Assembly (NCBI RefSeq): GCF_013009555.1
Contig: NZ_CP046176.1
Span: 4,247,501 to 4,311,500 of the forward strand
DNA length: 64,000 nt
Reading direction: 5' to 3'
Source: Phocaeicola dorei
Lineage (GTDB): Bacteria; Bacteroidota; Bacteroidia; Bacteroidales; Bacteroidaceae
Shown here in pieces: positions 8,651-17,367 of the stretch. Position numbers and translations under genes: made by a program. Position 1 is the stretch's first letter, and each line of letters starts with the position of its first letter. The notes under the pieces are model-generated. The model did no database searches, had not been told where the DNA came from, and saw nothing but the letters and a program-made list of their open reading frames with translations.

Positions 8651-8696
8651 ATGGAGCAAGCCAAGTCCAATTATTCCATAGGGACAGATTGAACCC

Positions 8697-8722
8697 CTTA
8701 GCCGTCAAACTAAGTTTTTTTA
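8697..8722 (+). terminator. Weak possible terminator of the peptide operon
   Basis: CTTAG and CTAAG form a 5-bp stem with an 8-base loop, followed by a run of seven T. It lies about 50 bases after the last gene of the peptide operon. The stem is short, so the call is tentative. Confidence 0.3.
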
Positions 8723-9346
8723 TTACATACGATTCTTTTGTTCTGTGGAGACCAAAGCCCCATAGTAGGTGATAAAACCAGCGAGGCAAAAATCTTATCA
8801 TAGTCTGGTGCATTAATCATATTAATTAAAGCAATCGTAGGATCATCTTCTGAATAAGCTCCACTAAAAGAAATAATCGCATCTTTAATATATTGATATC
8901 CGGCTGATAAGTATACCCATTTATAAGTTGTTCCTAAAGTTATATTATGAGATAAAGAAGGTAATAAAAATGGATTACCACCCTCATATATATACCGATT
9001 AATATACATTACATTACTTCGCAACTGAGCATAATATGGACGAGAGTATAATCTGAATATAGTTGTATTGTTCCCATATTTGAACTAGTGCAAGGTAGGA
9101 GAATAGTGGAATAGCCAACTGAAGAAATTGGTAATATTCCTTTTGTTTCATTTGATTTTATATTAAAAGCTCCGGTTTGATCACTGATAGTACCTTGTAA
9201 AAAAGTAAAATCAGGCAAAGAAAACAACACTATATTGGCAAACTCTAGTGGCTGTTTTTTTCATCCACTATTATTCCACTAATCATCTGTGCATGTATGC
9301 AAAGAGAAACCAGTAAGAGGCAGAAAGTTATATATAATTTTTTCAT
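8710..9346 (-). pseudogene. Decayed outer-membrane beta-barrel protein
   Basis: Reading leftward from ATG 9346, a signal peptide (MKKLYITFCLLLVSLCIHAQ) is followed by a carboxypeptidase-regulatory-like domain (SGIIVDEK, FTFLQGTISDQTGAFNIKS, SSVGYSTI). The frame breaks in a seven-base homopolymer at 9255-9261; one extra base would restore KKQPLEFANIVLF. At about 9050 the N-terminal part joins, in another frame, the C-terminal barrel strands (RPYYAQLRSNVMYINRYIY, then VLSPTMGLWSPQ), so the middle of the gene is missing. The layout matches the intact 774-residue protein at 45522-47846. It is convergent with the peptide operon. A former receptor role for that system is only a guess. Confidence 0.75.
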
Positions 9347-9504
9347 AACAATATCAATTATTTATCGGTTAAACCGGAACGCAAATGACACAAATCTAAC
9401 CTCCGGCAGGTTTATATCCATGCTGTACTGTTATTAATTTGTATCATTTGTGTTCCAATTTTAATTTATAGAACGAAATAAATCCGCGTTCCATCCATTA
9501 ACTC

Positions 9505-9542
9505 CCATTTATCATCCGGTGGTATGATGGCGGATAATCATT
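9505..9542 (+). repeat. Direct repeat copy 1 (38 bases)
   Basis: The sequence begins CCATTTATCATCCGGTGGT and ends CGGATAATCATT. It recurs at 9922-9959 with a single mismatch (ATGATGG against ATGATTG). The two copies are 417 bases apart in the same orientation. Confidence 0.8.
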
Positions 9543-9921
9543 ATGTATCATGCATCGCCGCATCTTACATATCTTTTACAAACAGACCTGTTAAAACTAA
9601 ACTATCCGCTATATCCTCCTTGGGATTGGGCTGAAAAATCCTTCAGATGTTTCAGCCCGAACTTACGGTGCATTACTCCTGGAGTCGTGGACGGTGGTTC
9701 GGGCAGACAAATATGTAAAAGTCCATTCCATTGGGAATATATGAAATGATAATCCTCAATCATATCACAAAATGTTTATTTATAGAATGGGATGACGGAT
9801 GGAACACGGATTTTTTTACTTTACCTGTCATTGGGTTTGCAAGTACAAATTTAAATTTTAAGTCCGTGTTTGTCCGCTTCGTCCGTGTAGTTCGCATTCC
9901 ATCACCCCGTTTTATAAATTT

Positions 9922-9959
9922 CCATTTATCATCCGGTGGTATGATTGCGGATAATCATT
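9922..9959 (+). repeat. Direct repeat copy 2 (38 bases)
   Basis: This is the second copy of the repeat at 9505-9542, with one mismatch. It ends 33 bases before the 3' end of ppk. The sequence before each copy also shares a CGC(G/A)TTCCATC phrase, so the duplicated unit may be slightly longer than 38 bases. Confidence 0.8.
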
Positions 9960-9992
9960 TCAAATAAGATAAAATATGTTATTTCATATTCT

Positions 9993-12047
9993 TCATTTAT
10001 TCTTCCCCTTCAAGTATTCATAAAAAGCATATTGCGCCCGTACCGGTTCTTCTTTCGGATTCCTTTTCAACACATTATTCAGATTTTCATCCACCCAACC
10101 GGCTTTTCTGTTATCTTTCAACTGAATAACCAGCATATCTATCAGTTGTTGTTTCAGATCTTCGTCAAGAATGGGGGTAACGGCCTCTATACGCCGGTAC
10201 AGGTTGCGCCTCATCCAGTCCGGCGAACCCATGAACAGAAGCGGTTTTCCTCCATGGTGGAAATACCACACCCGGGCATGTTCCAAAAAGCTGTCCACAA
10301 TGCGAGTGATACGGATATTTCTGCTATAAGGCTGATTGGGAATCAAGCAGCAGATACCACGTACTATCAAGTCTATTTTCACTCCTGCCTCACTAGCCTT
10401 ATATAATTCATCTATCATGGCAGGATCTTGCAGCGCATTCATTTTCAAGATAATCCGCGCTTCTTTTCCCGCCTTTGCCATATTTATCTCATATCCGATA
10501 CGTCTTCTCAGTTCCGGCAGCAGATTAAAACGGGCTACCAACAAACGCTTGAATTTGGGTTCAGTCACTTCTTTCTGTAATACCCGGAATAAAGTATACA
10601 GATCATTCACAATAATCTCGTTGGAAGTGAACAAACCGGAATCAGCATATATCCGGGCAGTCTTCTCATTGAAATTTCCGGTACTGATATAAGCATAGCT
10701 GCGAGTCTGTTTTCCCTCTTTGTTATACCGCAGTACAAGCGCCACCTTGGCATGCACTTTCAATCCCGGTATACTGAAAATAATATGTATCCCCGCCCGC
10801 TTCATCATCTCGGCGGTAGCCAAATTGTTTTCTTCGTCAAAACGGGCCTTAAGTTCTACAAAAACAGTTACTTTTTTACCATTCTGCGCAGCAGCAATCA
10901 GCGTATTGATAACAACCGAGTTTTCCGCCACCCTATATTGGGTAATCATGATCTCCTTACAGGACGGGTCATGAACGGCCTCATACAGGAAATGGATGAA
11001 ATGTTCAAAAGAATGATAAGGGAAATGCAACATCAAATCCTTCTTGCTCACATAACGGAATATGGATTCTTTCTCATCCAAACAATTCAATGTCATGGGA
11101 CGAGGTTTCAATTGGGTACAAAGTTCCTTACTGGGATTAGGCAGACGAGCCAAATCCTCCAAGTTCAAGTGTTTGTCTCCCGGAACCAAATCATCACGAT
11201 TGATGCCAAATGCATCGACCAGAAACTCCAGATAATCCGCAGGCATCTTGCGGTCATAGACAAAACGGCATACAGCACCTATTTTACGCTTTTTCACCTT
11301 TTTACGCAACTGTTCCACCATAACTTCGGAACTGGTTGCATCATCCACGAAAATATCGGCGTCACGAGATATCTTGCAACAATAACTGCAATCCAAATCA
11401 TAGCCCGGAAACATACGGTTGATATTCGCCTTTATAATATCTTCCATATACATCAGGTAAAAGTTTTCTCCCTGTCGGGGAAGTTCTATGAAACGGGGAA
11501 CTTTGCTATAAGGCAATTTGATAATATAGTATTCCTTTTCCCCCGTGTCTTTGCGCGTCACGCGTACCGACAGATACAAACGGTTGTCACGTAAAAAAGT
11601 CTTGATTCGATTCTTGCATACCGGAACAGGCTGAAGATAGGGAAAAATTTCTTCTTTAAAGAAATTACTGATAAACTCCTGATGAAAAGGCTCTACCTCC
11701 TGTTTACTTTGATAAAAAATAATATGATGCCTGCGCAAAGCCGGGACAATCTTATGCTCATAAATGCGGATACGGTCTTCCATCTGGCTATTGACAGCTT
11801 CGGTTATCTGATGTATCAGGTGTCTGGCTTCTTCTTGTGTCATATCATCACTTTGGCCACCGGAAGCGATGGCTTTATGTTCCGCTACACGAATCTTGTA
11901 GAATTCCTCCAGATTAGAAGAATATATAGAGATAAAGTTAATCCGTTCATACAACGGAAGGGAGTCGTCATCCGCCTCCAACAACACGCGATAGTTGAAA
12001 GACAACCAACTGATATCACGCTTGAAATAATGATATTTGCTCTCCAT
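9993..12047 (-). CDS. ppk1: Polyphosphate kinase 1
   Basis: This 684-residue protein reverses transfer of the ATP gamma-phosphate onto long-chain inorganic polyphosphate. The N-terminal PPK domain is clear (RDISWLSFNYRVLLEA). The two phospholipase-D-like catalytic halves are present, with the phosphorylated-His motif GLKVHAK and the second His in SFLEHARVWYFHHGG. Length matches PPK1. It has its own consensus promoter, with a leader of about 12 bases, and is divergent from the phosphodiesterase gene. Confidence 0.95.
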   Translation of the reverse strand: MESKYHYFKRDISWLSFNYRVLLEADDDSLPLYERINFISIYSSNLEEFYKIRVAEHKAIASGGQSDDMTQEEARHLIHQITEAVNSQMEDRIRIYEHKIVPALRRHHIIFYQSKQEVEPFHQEFISNFFKEEIFPYLQPVPVCKNRIKTFLRDNRLYLSVRVTRKDTGEKEYYIIKLPYSKVPRFIELPRQGENFYLMYMEDIIKANINRMFPGYDLDCSYCCKISRDADIFVDDATSSEVMVEQLRKKVKKRKIGAVCRFVYDRKMPADYLEFLVDAFGINRDDLVPGDKHLNLEDLARLPNPSKELCTQLKPRPMTLNCLDEKESIFRYVSKKDLMLHFPYHSFEHFIHFLYEAVHDPSCKEIMITQYRVAENSVVINTLIAAAQNGKKVTVFVELKARFDEENNLATAEMMKRAGIHIIFSIPGLKVHAKVALVLRYNKEGKQTRSYAYISTGNFNEKTARIYADSGLFTSNEIIVNDLYTLFRVLQKEVTEPKFKRLLVARFNLLPELRRRIGYEINMAKAGKEARIILKMNALQDPAMIDELYKASEAGVKIDLIVRGICCLIPNQPYSRNIRITRIVDSFLEHARVWYFHHGGKPLLFMGSPDWMRRNLYRRIEAVTPILDEDLKQQLIDMLVIQLKDNRKAGWVDENLNNVLKRNPKEEPVRAQYAFYEYLKGKNK

Positions 12048-12066
12048 ATTATGCTTAGATTTGTTC

Positions 12067-12098
12067 CAAATATAGTACCTTTGCCGATAATAAACAAA
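12067..12098 (-). promoter_or_regulatory. ppk1 promoter (TTTG-N20-TATATTTG)
   Basis: On the minus strand TTTG (12098-12095) is followed after exactly 20 bases by TATATTTG (12074-12067). Both Bacteroides elements are perfect. The predicted start of transcription is near 12060, just before the ppk1 ATG at 12047. Confidence 0.8.
12076..12083 (+). promoter_or_regulatory. -7 element for the phosphodiesterase gene (TACCTTTG)
   Basis: TACCTTTG fits TAnnTTTG and lies 21 bases before the ATG at 12105. It falls inside the spacer of the opposing ppk1 promoter, so RNA polymerase could probably occupy only one of the two at a time. A -33 TTTG is not clear. Confidence 0.5.
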
Positions 12099-12104
12099 AA
12101 AACT

Positions 12105-12602
12105 ATGACAAGAATCGGATTATTATCGGATACTCATGCATTTTGGGATGACAAATACTTGAAATACTTTGAGAATTGTGATGAAATATGGCACGCCGGA
12201 GACATTGGCTCGGTGGAAGTCGCCCGGAAACTGTCCGCTTTCCGCCCCTTCCGGGCAGTATATGGAAACATTGACGGGCAGGACATACGCAGACTTTATC
12301 CTCAAACCAACCGCTTCACCGTAGATGGTGCGGAGGTGTTGATAAAGCATATAGGCGGATATCCGGGCAACTATGATCCTTCCATCCGCGGCAGCCTGCT
12401 GGTGAAACCTCCCCAGCTTTTTATCAGCGGACATTCGCATATATTAAAGGTGAAATATGACAAGACACTGGATATGTTACACATCAACCCGGGAGCAGCA
12501 GGCATTTCCGGATTTCATAAAGTGAGAACATTGGTACGTTTTTGTATCGATAATGGAGAATTTAAAGATTTAGAAGTAATAGAACTAGCGGATAAGTTGT
12601 AA
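12105..12602 (+). CDS. YfcE/MJ0936-family metallophosphodiesterase
   Basis: The frame is open far upstream into ppk1, but the protein begins at ATG 12105 with MTRIGLLSDTHAFWD, giving 165 residues. The metallophosphatase ligands are all visible: SDTH, HAGDIGS, YGNIDGQ, ISGHSH and the closing HINPGAAG. Family members hydrolyse phosphodiesters with two bound metal ions; the natural substrate is unknown. It precedes rmlB by 48 bases in the same direction, so the two could be cotranscribed. Confidence 0.88.
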   Translation: MTRIGLLSDTHAFWDDKYLKYFENCDEIWHAGDIGSVEVARKLSAFRPFRAVYGNIDGQDIRRLYPQTNRFTVDGAEVLIKHIGGYPGNYDPSIRGSLLVKPPQLFISGHSHILKVKYDKTLDMLHINPGAAGISGFHKVRTLVRFCIDNGEFKDLEVIELADKL

Positions 12603-12650
12603 GATTAAAAAATCTTTCCGAACTTTGCACACACTAATATCAAAAACAAT

Positions 12651-13790
12651 ATGAAGACTTATCTCGTTACAGGAGCTGCCGGATTTATCGGAGCCAACTA
12701 TTTAAAATACATCCTGGCCAAACATGATGACATCAGGGTGGTGGTACTGGATGCCTTGACTTATGCCGGCAATCTGGGAACTATTGCATCAGACATTGAT
12801 AATGAACGTTGTTTCTTCGTAAAAGGAGATATATGTGACCGTGATTTGGCAGACCAACTATTCGCAGAATACAAGTTTGACTACATCGTGAATTTTGCAG
12901 CAGAAAGCCATGTAGACCGCAGTATTGAAAACCCACAATTGTTTCTGCAAACTAATATTTTGGGAACCCAAAACCTGCTGGATGCGGCCCGCCGTGCTTG
13001 GGTGACGGGAAAAGATGAGAATGGTTATCCCACCTGGCGCAAAGATGTACGTTACCACCAGGTATCTACAGATGAGGTATACGGCAGCCTAGGAGCAGAA
13101 GGTTTCTTTACTGAAACAACTCCTTTATGTCCACACAGCCCATATAGTGCCTCCAAGACAAGCGCTGATATGATTGTCATGGCTTATCGTGATACTTACA
13201 AAATGCCGGTAACCATTACCCGCTGTTCCAATAATTACGGTCCGTACCATTTTCCTGAAAAACTGATTCCACTAATCATTAAAAACATTTTGGAAGGAAA
13301 GAAACTTCCCGTATATGGTGACGGAAAGAATGTACGAGACTGGTTATATGTAGAAGACCATTGCAAAGCCATCGATTTGGTTCTGCGCAAGGGCCGCGAA
13401 GGGGAAGTATATAATGTAGGCGGACACAATGAGAAAGAAAACATAGAGATAGTAAAACTTACCATAGCCACTATTCACCGGATGATGACGGAAACTCCCG
13501 AATATCGCAAAATCTTGAAGAAAAAAGAGTTGAACGACAAAGGTGAGATCTCTATCGACTGGATTAACGAATCATTAATCACCTTTGTCAAAGACCGTTT
13601 GGGACATGACCAACGTTACGCTATCGATCCTACCAAAATCACTAATGAATTAGGATGGTATCCTGAAACAAAATTCGAAACCGGTATTGTAAAAACAATC
13701 CAATGGTATCTGGAAAATCAAGCATGGGTGGAAAATGTAACAAGTGGCGATTACCAAAAGTATTATGAAAGAATGTATAAAAACCGATAA
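12651..13790 (+). CDS. rmlB: dTDP-glucose 4,6-dehydratase
   Basis: This 379-residue protein catalyses the second step of dTDP-L-rhamnose synthesis. It has the NAD-binding TGAAGFIG at residues 7-14, the catalytic STDEVYG stretch, and the YxxxK pair in HSPYSASKTSAD. SNNYGPYHFPEKLIPL, typical of the family, is also present. It is slightly longer than the usual 350-360 residues, from an insert around MMTETPEYRKILKKKELN. The other rml genes are not in the window. A strong terminator follows. Confidence 0.93.
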   Translation: MKTYLVTGAAGFIGANYLKYILAKHDDIRVVVLDALTYAGNLGTIASDIDNERCFFVKGDICDRDLADQLFAEYKFDYIVNFAAESHVDRSIENPQLFLQTNILGTQNLLDAARRAWVTGKDENGYPTWRKDVRYHQVSTDEVYGSLGAEGFFTETTPLCPHSPYSASKTSADMIVMAYRDTYKMPVTITRCSNNYGPYHFPEKLIPLIIKNILEGKKLPVYGDGKNVRDWLYVEDHCKAIDLVLRKGREGEVYNVGGHNEKENIEIVKLTIATIHRMMTETPEYRKILKKKELNDKGEISIDWINESLITFVKDRLGHDQRYAIDPTKITNELGWYPETKFETGIVKTIQWYLENQAWVENVTSGDYQKYYERMYKNR

Positions 13791-13811
13791 AGAATACATC
13801 TTATAATATTT

Positions 13812-13860
13812 AAAAAAGTCCCCGGATAAGAAAGGCGTTCTTATCCGGGGACTTTTTTAT
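13812..13860 (+). terminator. Strong Rho-independent terminator after rmlB
   Basis: A perfect stem pairs GTCCCCGGATAAGAA with TTCTTATCCGGGGAC around the loop AGGCG. It is preceded by A6 and followed by T6, so it can work in both directions. Confidence 0.95.
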
Positions 13861-14262
13861 CTTAATATTTCCAACACCAAATTTCAGCTATAATATAATA
13901 AAACAATAAAATAGAATTTGCTATAGATATGTTCAACAACATACTACTTTCCCTTTCATCTTCGATTTCTTTCGTATATTTTTGCACCGATAAGATAATT
14001 ATAACACAAACAGTGTATTAAAAATAAAATAAAGAAACTATTTTAATATTTATAAATATAAAATCATAAAATAGCAATAATAAAGAAAGAAAACAAAAAT
14101 ACAAGCAAGATATCAAGGCCTTAAAAGACAGATATACGAAAAAAGAAAGAAAACAAAAGATTTATCTAACCTAATAAGTTTACGATTGAAACCAAACAGA
14201 TTCAATAATTTGATATAACATCAACCTTTAAAAACAAATAGTGAGTTAATAAAGAAGCAAAA
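13861..14262 (+). other. Gene-free gap and long leader of the first SusC gene
   Basis: This 400-base stretch is very AT-rich and has no coding potential. The only clear signal is the -7 element at 13977-13984. If it is the susC promoter, the leader is about 270 bases, much longer than the other leaders in the window. No strong hairpin or known riboswitch was recognised. Confidence 0.5.
13977..13984 (+). promoter_or_regulatory. -7 element upstream of the first SusC gene (TATTTTTG)
   Basis: TATTTTTG fits TAnnTTTG. CTTTC at about 13953-13957 may be a weak -33 element at the right distance. Transcription would begin near 13991. Confidence 0.5.
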
Positions 14263-17200
14263 ATGAAAAACATGAAGAAAAATCCAAAACAAAACAGGGA
14301 AAGCAGCCTTATGCGTAGTCCCCTTATTTTAGGATTGTCAATGGTCCTATGCATACCGGTTGCCTATTCGCATGCAAAGTCAAGTAACATAGTGAACAAT
14401 GAATCGGTTCAATCGATCCTGCAAAGACGTACTATCAAAGGTCAAATTATTGATGAGAACAATGAACCTTTAATTGGAGTATCCGTCACTGTAAAAGGCG
14501 CAAATACTATAGGAACCATCACTGACTTTGACGGAAATTATACATTGGATGTACCCGCAGGAAAAAACAGTCTTGAAATATCTTATATAGGATATAAAAC
14601 CCAAGAAATAACCATTGGCAAAAACACACAATTGAATATCAAAATGCAGCCTGATACTCAAACATTGGATGAAGTGGTAGTGGTAGGATACGGCACTGTA
14701 AAAAAGAGAGATTTGACTGGAGCTGTTGCTTCCGTAAAAAGTGAGGATATTGTCCGAATGCCAACCAGCAATGTACTAGAGGCTATTCAAGGACAGGTGG
14801 CAGGTTTGGATATCACTCGCAGTAGTGGAGAAGCCGGTTCCGGAGTGAACATGACCCTACGTGGCACACGCTCCATCAATGGTGACAATAGCCCGTTATT
14901 CATCATTGACGGCATGGAAGGCTCTTACGATGAATTGAATCCGAATGATATCGCTTCTATTGAAGTACTGAAAGATGCCTCCTCTACAGCTGTTTATGGT
15001 GCTGCCGGAGCAAATGGAGTTATCATCATCACCACCAAAACTCCTAAAAAAGATAAATTCTCCATCGATCTGGATGCCTACTATGGTTGGAATGTCATCT
15101 CCAGCTTCCCCGAAGTAAATCGTGGAGAGGATTACATTAACTTCCGCAGAGAAGCACAAAGAACGGTAGGTGCCTGGAACAGCCCGGCCGATGACGGGAA
15201 TCTTTTTCCCAGCTATATGCAAAAATATATAGACAACAATCAATGGGTGGACTGGTTTGATTTAGCTTCACAAACCGGTATCACCAATAGCTACAATCTA
15301 AGCACATCTTATTCTAATGACCGGGTCACCTCTTATTTTTCTTTAGGATATTACAATTTGGAAGGATTATTGAAAGGAGACGAACTGGAACGCTACTCGG
15401 CACGTGCCAAAATAGATTTTAAAGCCAATGAAATGGTAAAATACGGACTAAACCTATATGCCATGTATTCTGAAAATGACAAGCGTTACAGCCGTATATG
15501 GAACCGTATTCTCTGTATGCCACCATTGGGTACTCCTTATGATGAAGACGGCAATCTGGTAGACTACCCGTTGGGAGACGGCAACATGAATCCTTTGGCG
15601 GATATGGGAGAAGACCAATATGTAAATAATGTGAAGACATTGAGCGTAGCCCCACAGATTTATGTAGAATTGACTCCACTAAAAGGACTTTCATTCAAAA
15701 GTCTGTTAGGCGGATATTTCCGGAATGTGAAAGAAAGTAAGTATACCGGCACAAAATCATATCAGGGACTAGAAAGCGGACTAGTTCAGGCCACTATCCC
15801 AAACACCTTCACTTATAATTATAAATGGCAGAATATTCTGACTTATAACTTCAAAATAAAAGAGGATCACGATTTCACAATAACCGGAGTCACTGAATGG
15901 TCAAAAGACCAAAAAGAAAAAGCGACCGCCACTGCCAACAAATTTGATACGGATTCTTATCTATACCATAATTTAGGTGCCGCAACCGGTACACCCACAG
16001 TTTCTTCTTCTTATGTAGGTAGCCAAAAAATGTCCTATGTCGCCCGCATTAACTATAGCTATAAAGGACGTTACCTATTGACATTAAGCAGCCGCTGGGA
16101 CGGTTCATCCATCTTGGCAGATGGAAACAAGTGGGATATGTTCCCCGCAGGAGCTATTGCCTGGCGCATTAGTGATGAACCCTTCATGCAGAATGTAAAA
16201 GCTGTTTCCAATCTGAAATTACGCGCCAGTTACGGTGTCACCGGTAATGCCGGTGCTTCAGAATACGCCACATTAGATTACAGCCGCACAGGCATTATCG
16301 GATTTCAAGATGTAGGAGTCCCTTATAGCGGTTATTCCCAATCTATCGCCAACAAGAGTCTGGGATGGGAAAAATCTTATATGACAGATCTGGGATTCGA
16401 CTTGGGATTATTCAGTGACAGACTGAACGTGGCGTTCGACTGGTACCGGACAGATACTAAAGATATTTTATTCGAGAAAAACCTGCCCTATGCAACGGGA
16501 GGTTATGGCTCCTCTCCTTTCAAAATATGGTCTAATGTAGGCGAAACACGTAATACAGGTGTGGAATTAAGCATTACCAGCCGTAACTTTGTCGGACCTA
16601 AATTCCAATGGAGCACCACACTGGCATTCTCAACCAACAAGGAAGAAGTGATAAAAACAACCAGCGAAGGCCCGCTTCAGTTCGGAGACTACTACCTGAT
16701 TCCCGGTGAGGCAATCAAAACTTATTACGGATACAAGTATGCCGGAATATGGGGTACAGCCGAAGCAGAAGAAGTAGCCAAGTACAGTCAGAAACCCGGA
16801 CAAGTCCATATCGCAGAAAATGGTACTCCCGATTACAAACTGAATGCGGATGACTATTATGTTCTAGGAAGCGCTACACCGAAATGGTCGGGCAGTTTAC
16901 TTAATAATTTCAATTATAAGAATTTCGACCTAAGCATTTTGTTGATTGCCCGGTGGGACTGGACAATCCCTTACGGTCTGACCGGATGGTATCGTACAGA
17001 CGGTCTGACGCCTTCACCTACTGTATGTGACTACTGGACTCCTGAAAATCAAAGTGCCCGCTATCCCCGTCCGGATGCAAGTATTACAAACGGACAGGAC
17101 CCGTATCAACAATGGGCTAATTATTTTGATGGTTCCTACTTGAAAGTAAAAACTATTTCACTAGGTTATACATTTCCCAAAAAATGGTTGGATGCCGTAA

Positions 17201-17355
17201 AGATTAACAAAATGCGTATATATTTTACCGCAAACAATCCGTTCATTTTTACAAAGTGTGACTACTTACAAAACTATGATCCCGAAAAGGGAGGAAATGA
17301 TGACGACGCACCGTTGTCTAAACAATACGTATTTGGCGTTAATATCTCATTCTAA
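14263..17355 (+). CDS. SusC-like TonB-dependent outer-membrane transporter
   Basis: This 1030-residue protein begins with an extended signal region (SPLILGLSMVLCIPVAYSHA). The carboxypeptidase-regulatory-like domain follows (KGQIIDENNEPLIGVSVTVKG), then the TonB box region DEVVVVGYGT, the plug (VLEAIQGQVAGLDI, SIEVLKDASSTAVYG) and the large barrel. It ends in FGVNISF-like YVFGVNISF, the usual C-terminal aromatic. It has no STN domain, so it does not use the sigma/anti-sigma route. It is 12 bases ahead of its SusD partner. No glycosidase or regulator adjoins in the same direction, so the substrate cannot be guessed. Confidence 0.93.
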   Translation: MKNMKKNPKQNRESSLMRSPLILGLSMVLCIPVAYSHAKSSNIVNNESVQSILQRRTIKGQIIDENNEPLIGVSVTVKGANTIGTITDFDGNYTLDVPAGKNSLEISYIGYKTQEITIGKNTQLNIKMQPDTQTLDEVVVVGYGTVKKRDLTGAVASVKSEDIVRMPTSNVLEAIQGQVAGLDITRSSGEAGSGVNMTLRGTRSINGDNSPLFIIDGMEGSYDELNPNDIASIEVLKDASSTAVYGAAGANGVIIITTKTPKKDKFSIDLDAYYGWNVISSFPEVNRGEDYINFRREAQRTVGAWNSPADDGNLFPSYMQKYIDNNQWVDWFDLASQTGITNSYNLSTSYSNDRVTSYFSLGYYNLEGLLKGDELERYSARAKIDFKANEMVKYGLNLYAMYSENDKRYSRIWNRILCMPPLGTPYDEDGNLVDYPLGDGNMNPLADMGEDQYVNNVKTLSVAPQIYVELTPLKGLSFKSLLGGYFRNVKESKYTGTKSYQGLESGLVQATIPNTFTYNYKWQNILTYNFKIKEDHDFTITGVTEWSKDQKEKATATANKFDTDSYLYHNLGAATGTPTVSSSYVGSQKMSYVARINYSYKGRYLLTLSSRWDGSSILADGNKWDMFPAGAIAWRISDEPFMQNVKAVSNLKLRASYGVTGNAGASEYATLDYSRTGIIGFQDVGVPYSGYSQSIANKSLGWEKSYMTDLGFDLGLFSDRLNVAFDWYRTDTKDILFEKNLPYATGGYGSSPFKIWSNVGETRNTGVELSITSRNFVGPKFQWSTTLAFSTNKEEVIKTTSEGPLQFGDYYLIPGEAIKTYYGYKYAGIWGTAEAEEVAKYSQKPGQVHIAENGTPDYKLNADDYYVLGSATPKWSGSLLNNFNYKNFDLSILLIARWDWTIPYGLTGWYRTDGLTPSPTVCDYWTPENQSARYPRPDASITNGQDPYQQWANYFDGSYLKVKTISLGYTFPKKWLDAVKINKMRIYFTANNPFIFTKCDYLQNYDPEKGGNDDDAPLSKQYVFGVNISF

Positions 17356-17367
17356 AAACTTATACTG

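Larger units (their letters stand above)
9347..9992. other. Gene-free gap with repeats and paired hairpins
   Basis: No convincing coding region is seen in this 646-base gap. It holds two near-identical 38-base direct repeats (listed separately) and two perfect inverted repeats that overlap: GGGCTGAAA/TTTCAGCCC at 9628-9636 and 9650-9658, and GCCCGAAC/GTTCGGGC at 9655-9662 and 9697-9704. A further small palindrome, ACTCCTGGAGT, lies at 9675-9685. The rest resembles degenerate Bacteroides intergenic DNA (phrases such as GTCCGTGT). Confidence 0.5.

Noticed and set aside
8710..9346. Insertion sequence or transposase remnant next to the peptide operon
   Set aside because: The reading frames match an outer-membrane barrel protein, and no transposase motif or terminal inverted repeats were found.
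9505..9959. CRISPR-like array
   Set aside because: Only two repeat copies 417 bases apart are present, with no regular spacers and no cas genes.
9945..10406. Plus-strand open frame of 153 codons at the 3' end of ppk1
   Set aside because: It is mostly antisense to ppk1 and its first codons come from the direct repeat; no domain is seen.
10752..11594. Plus-strand open frame of 280 codons inside ppk1
   Set aside because: It is antisense to ppk1, begins and ends within it, and shows no recognisable motif.
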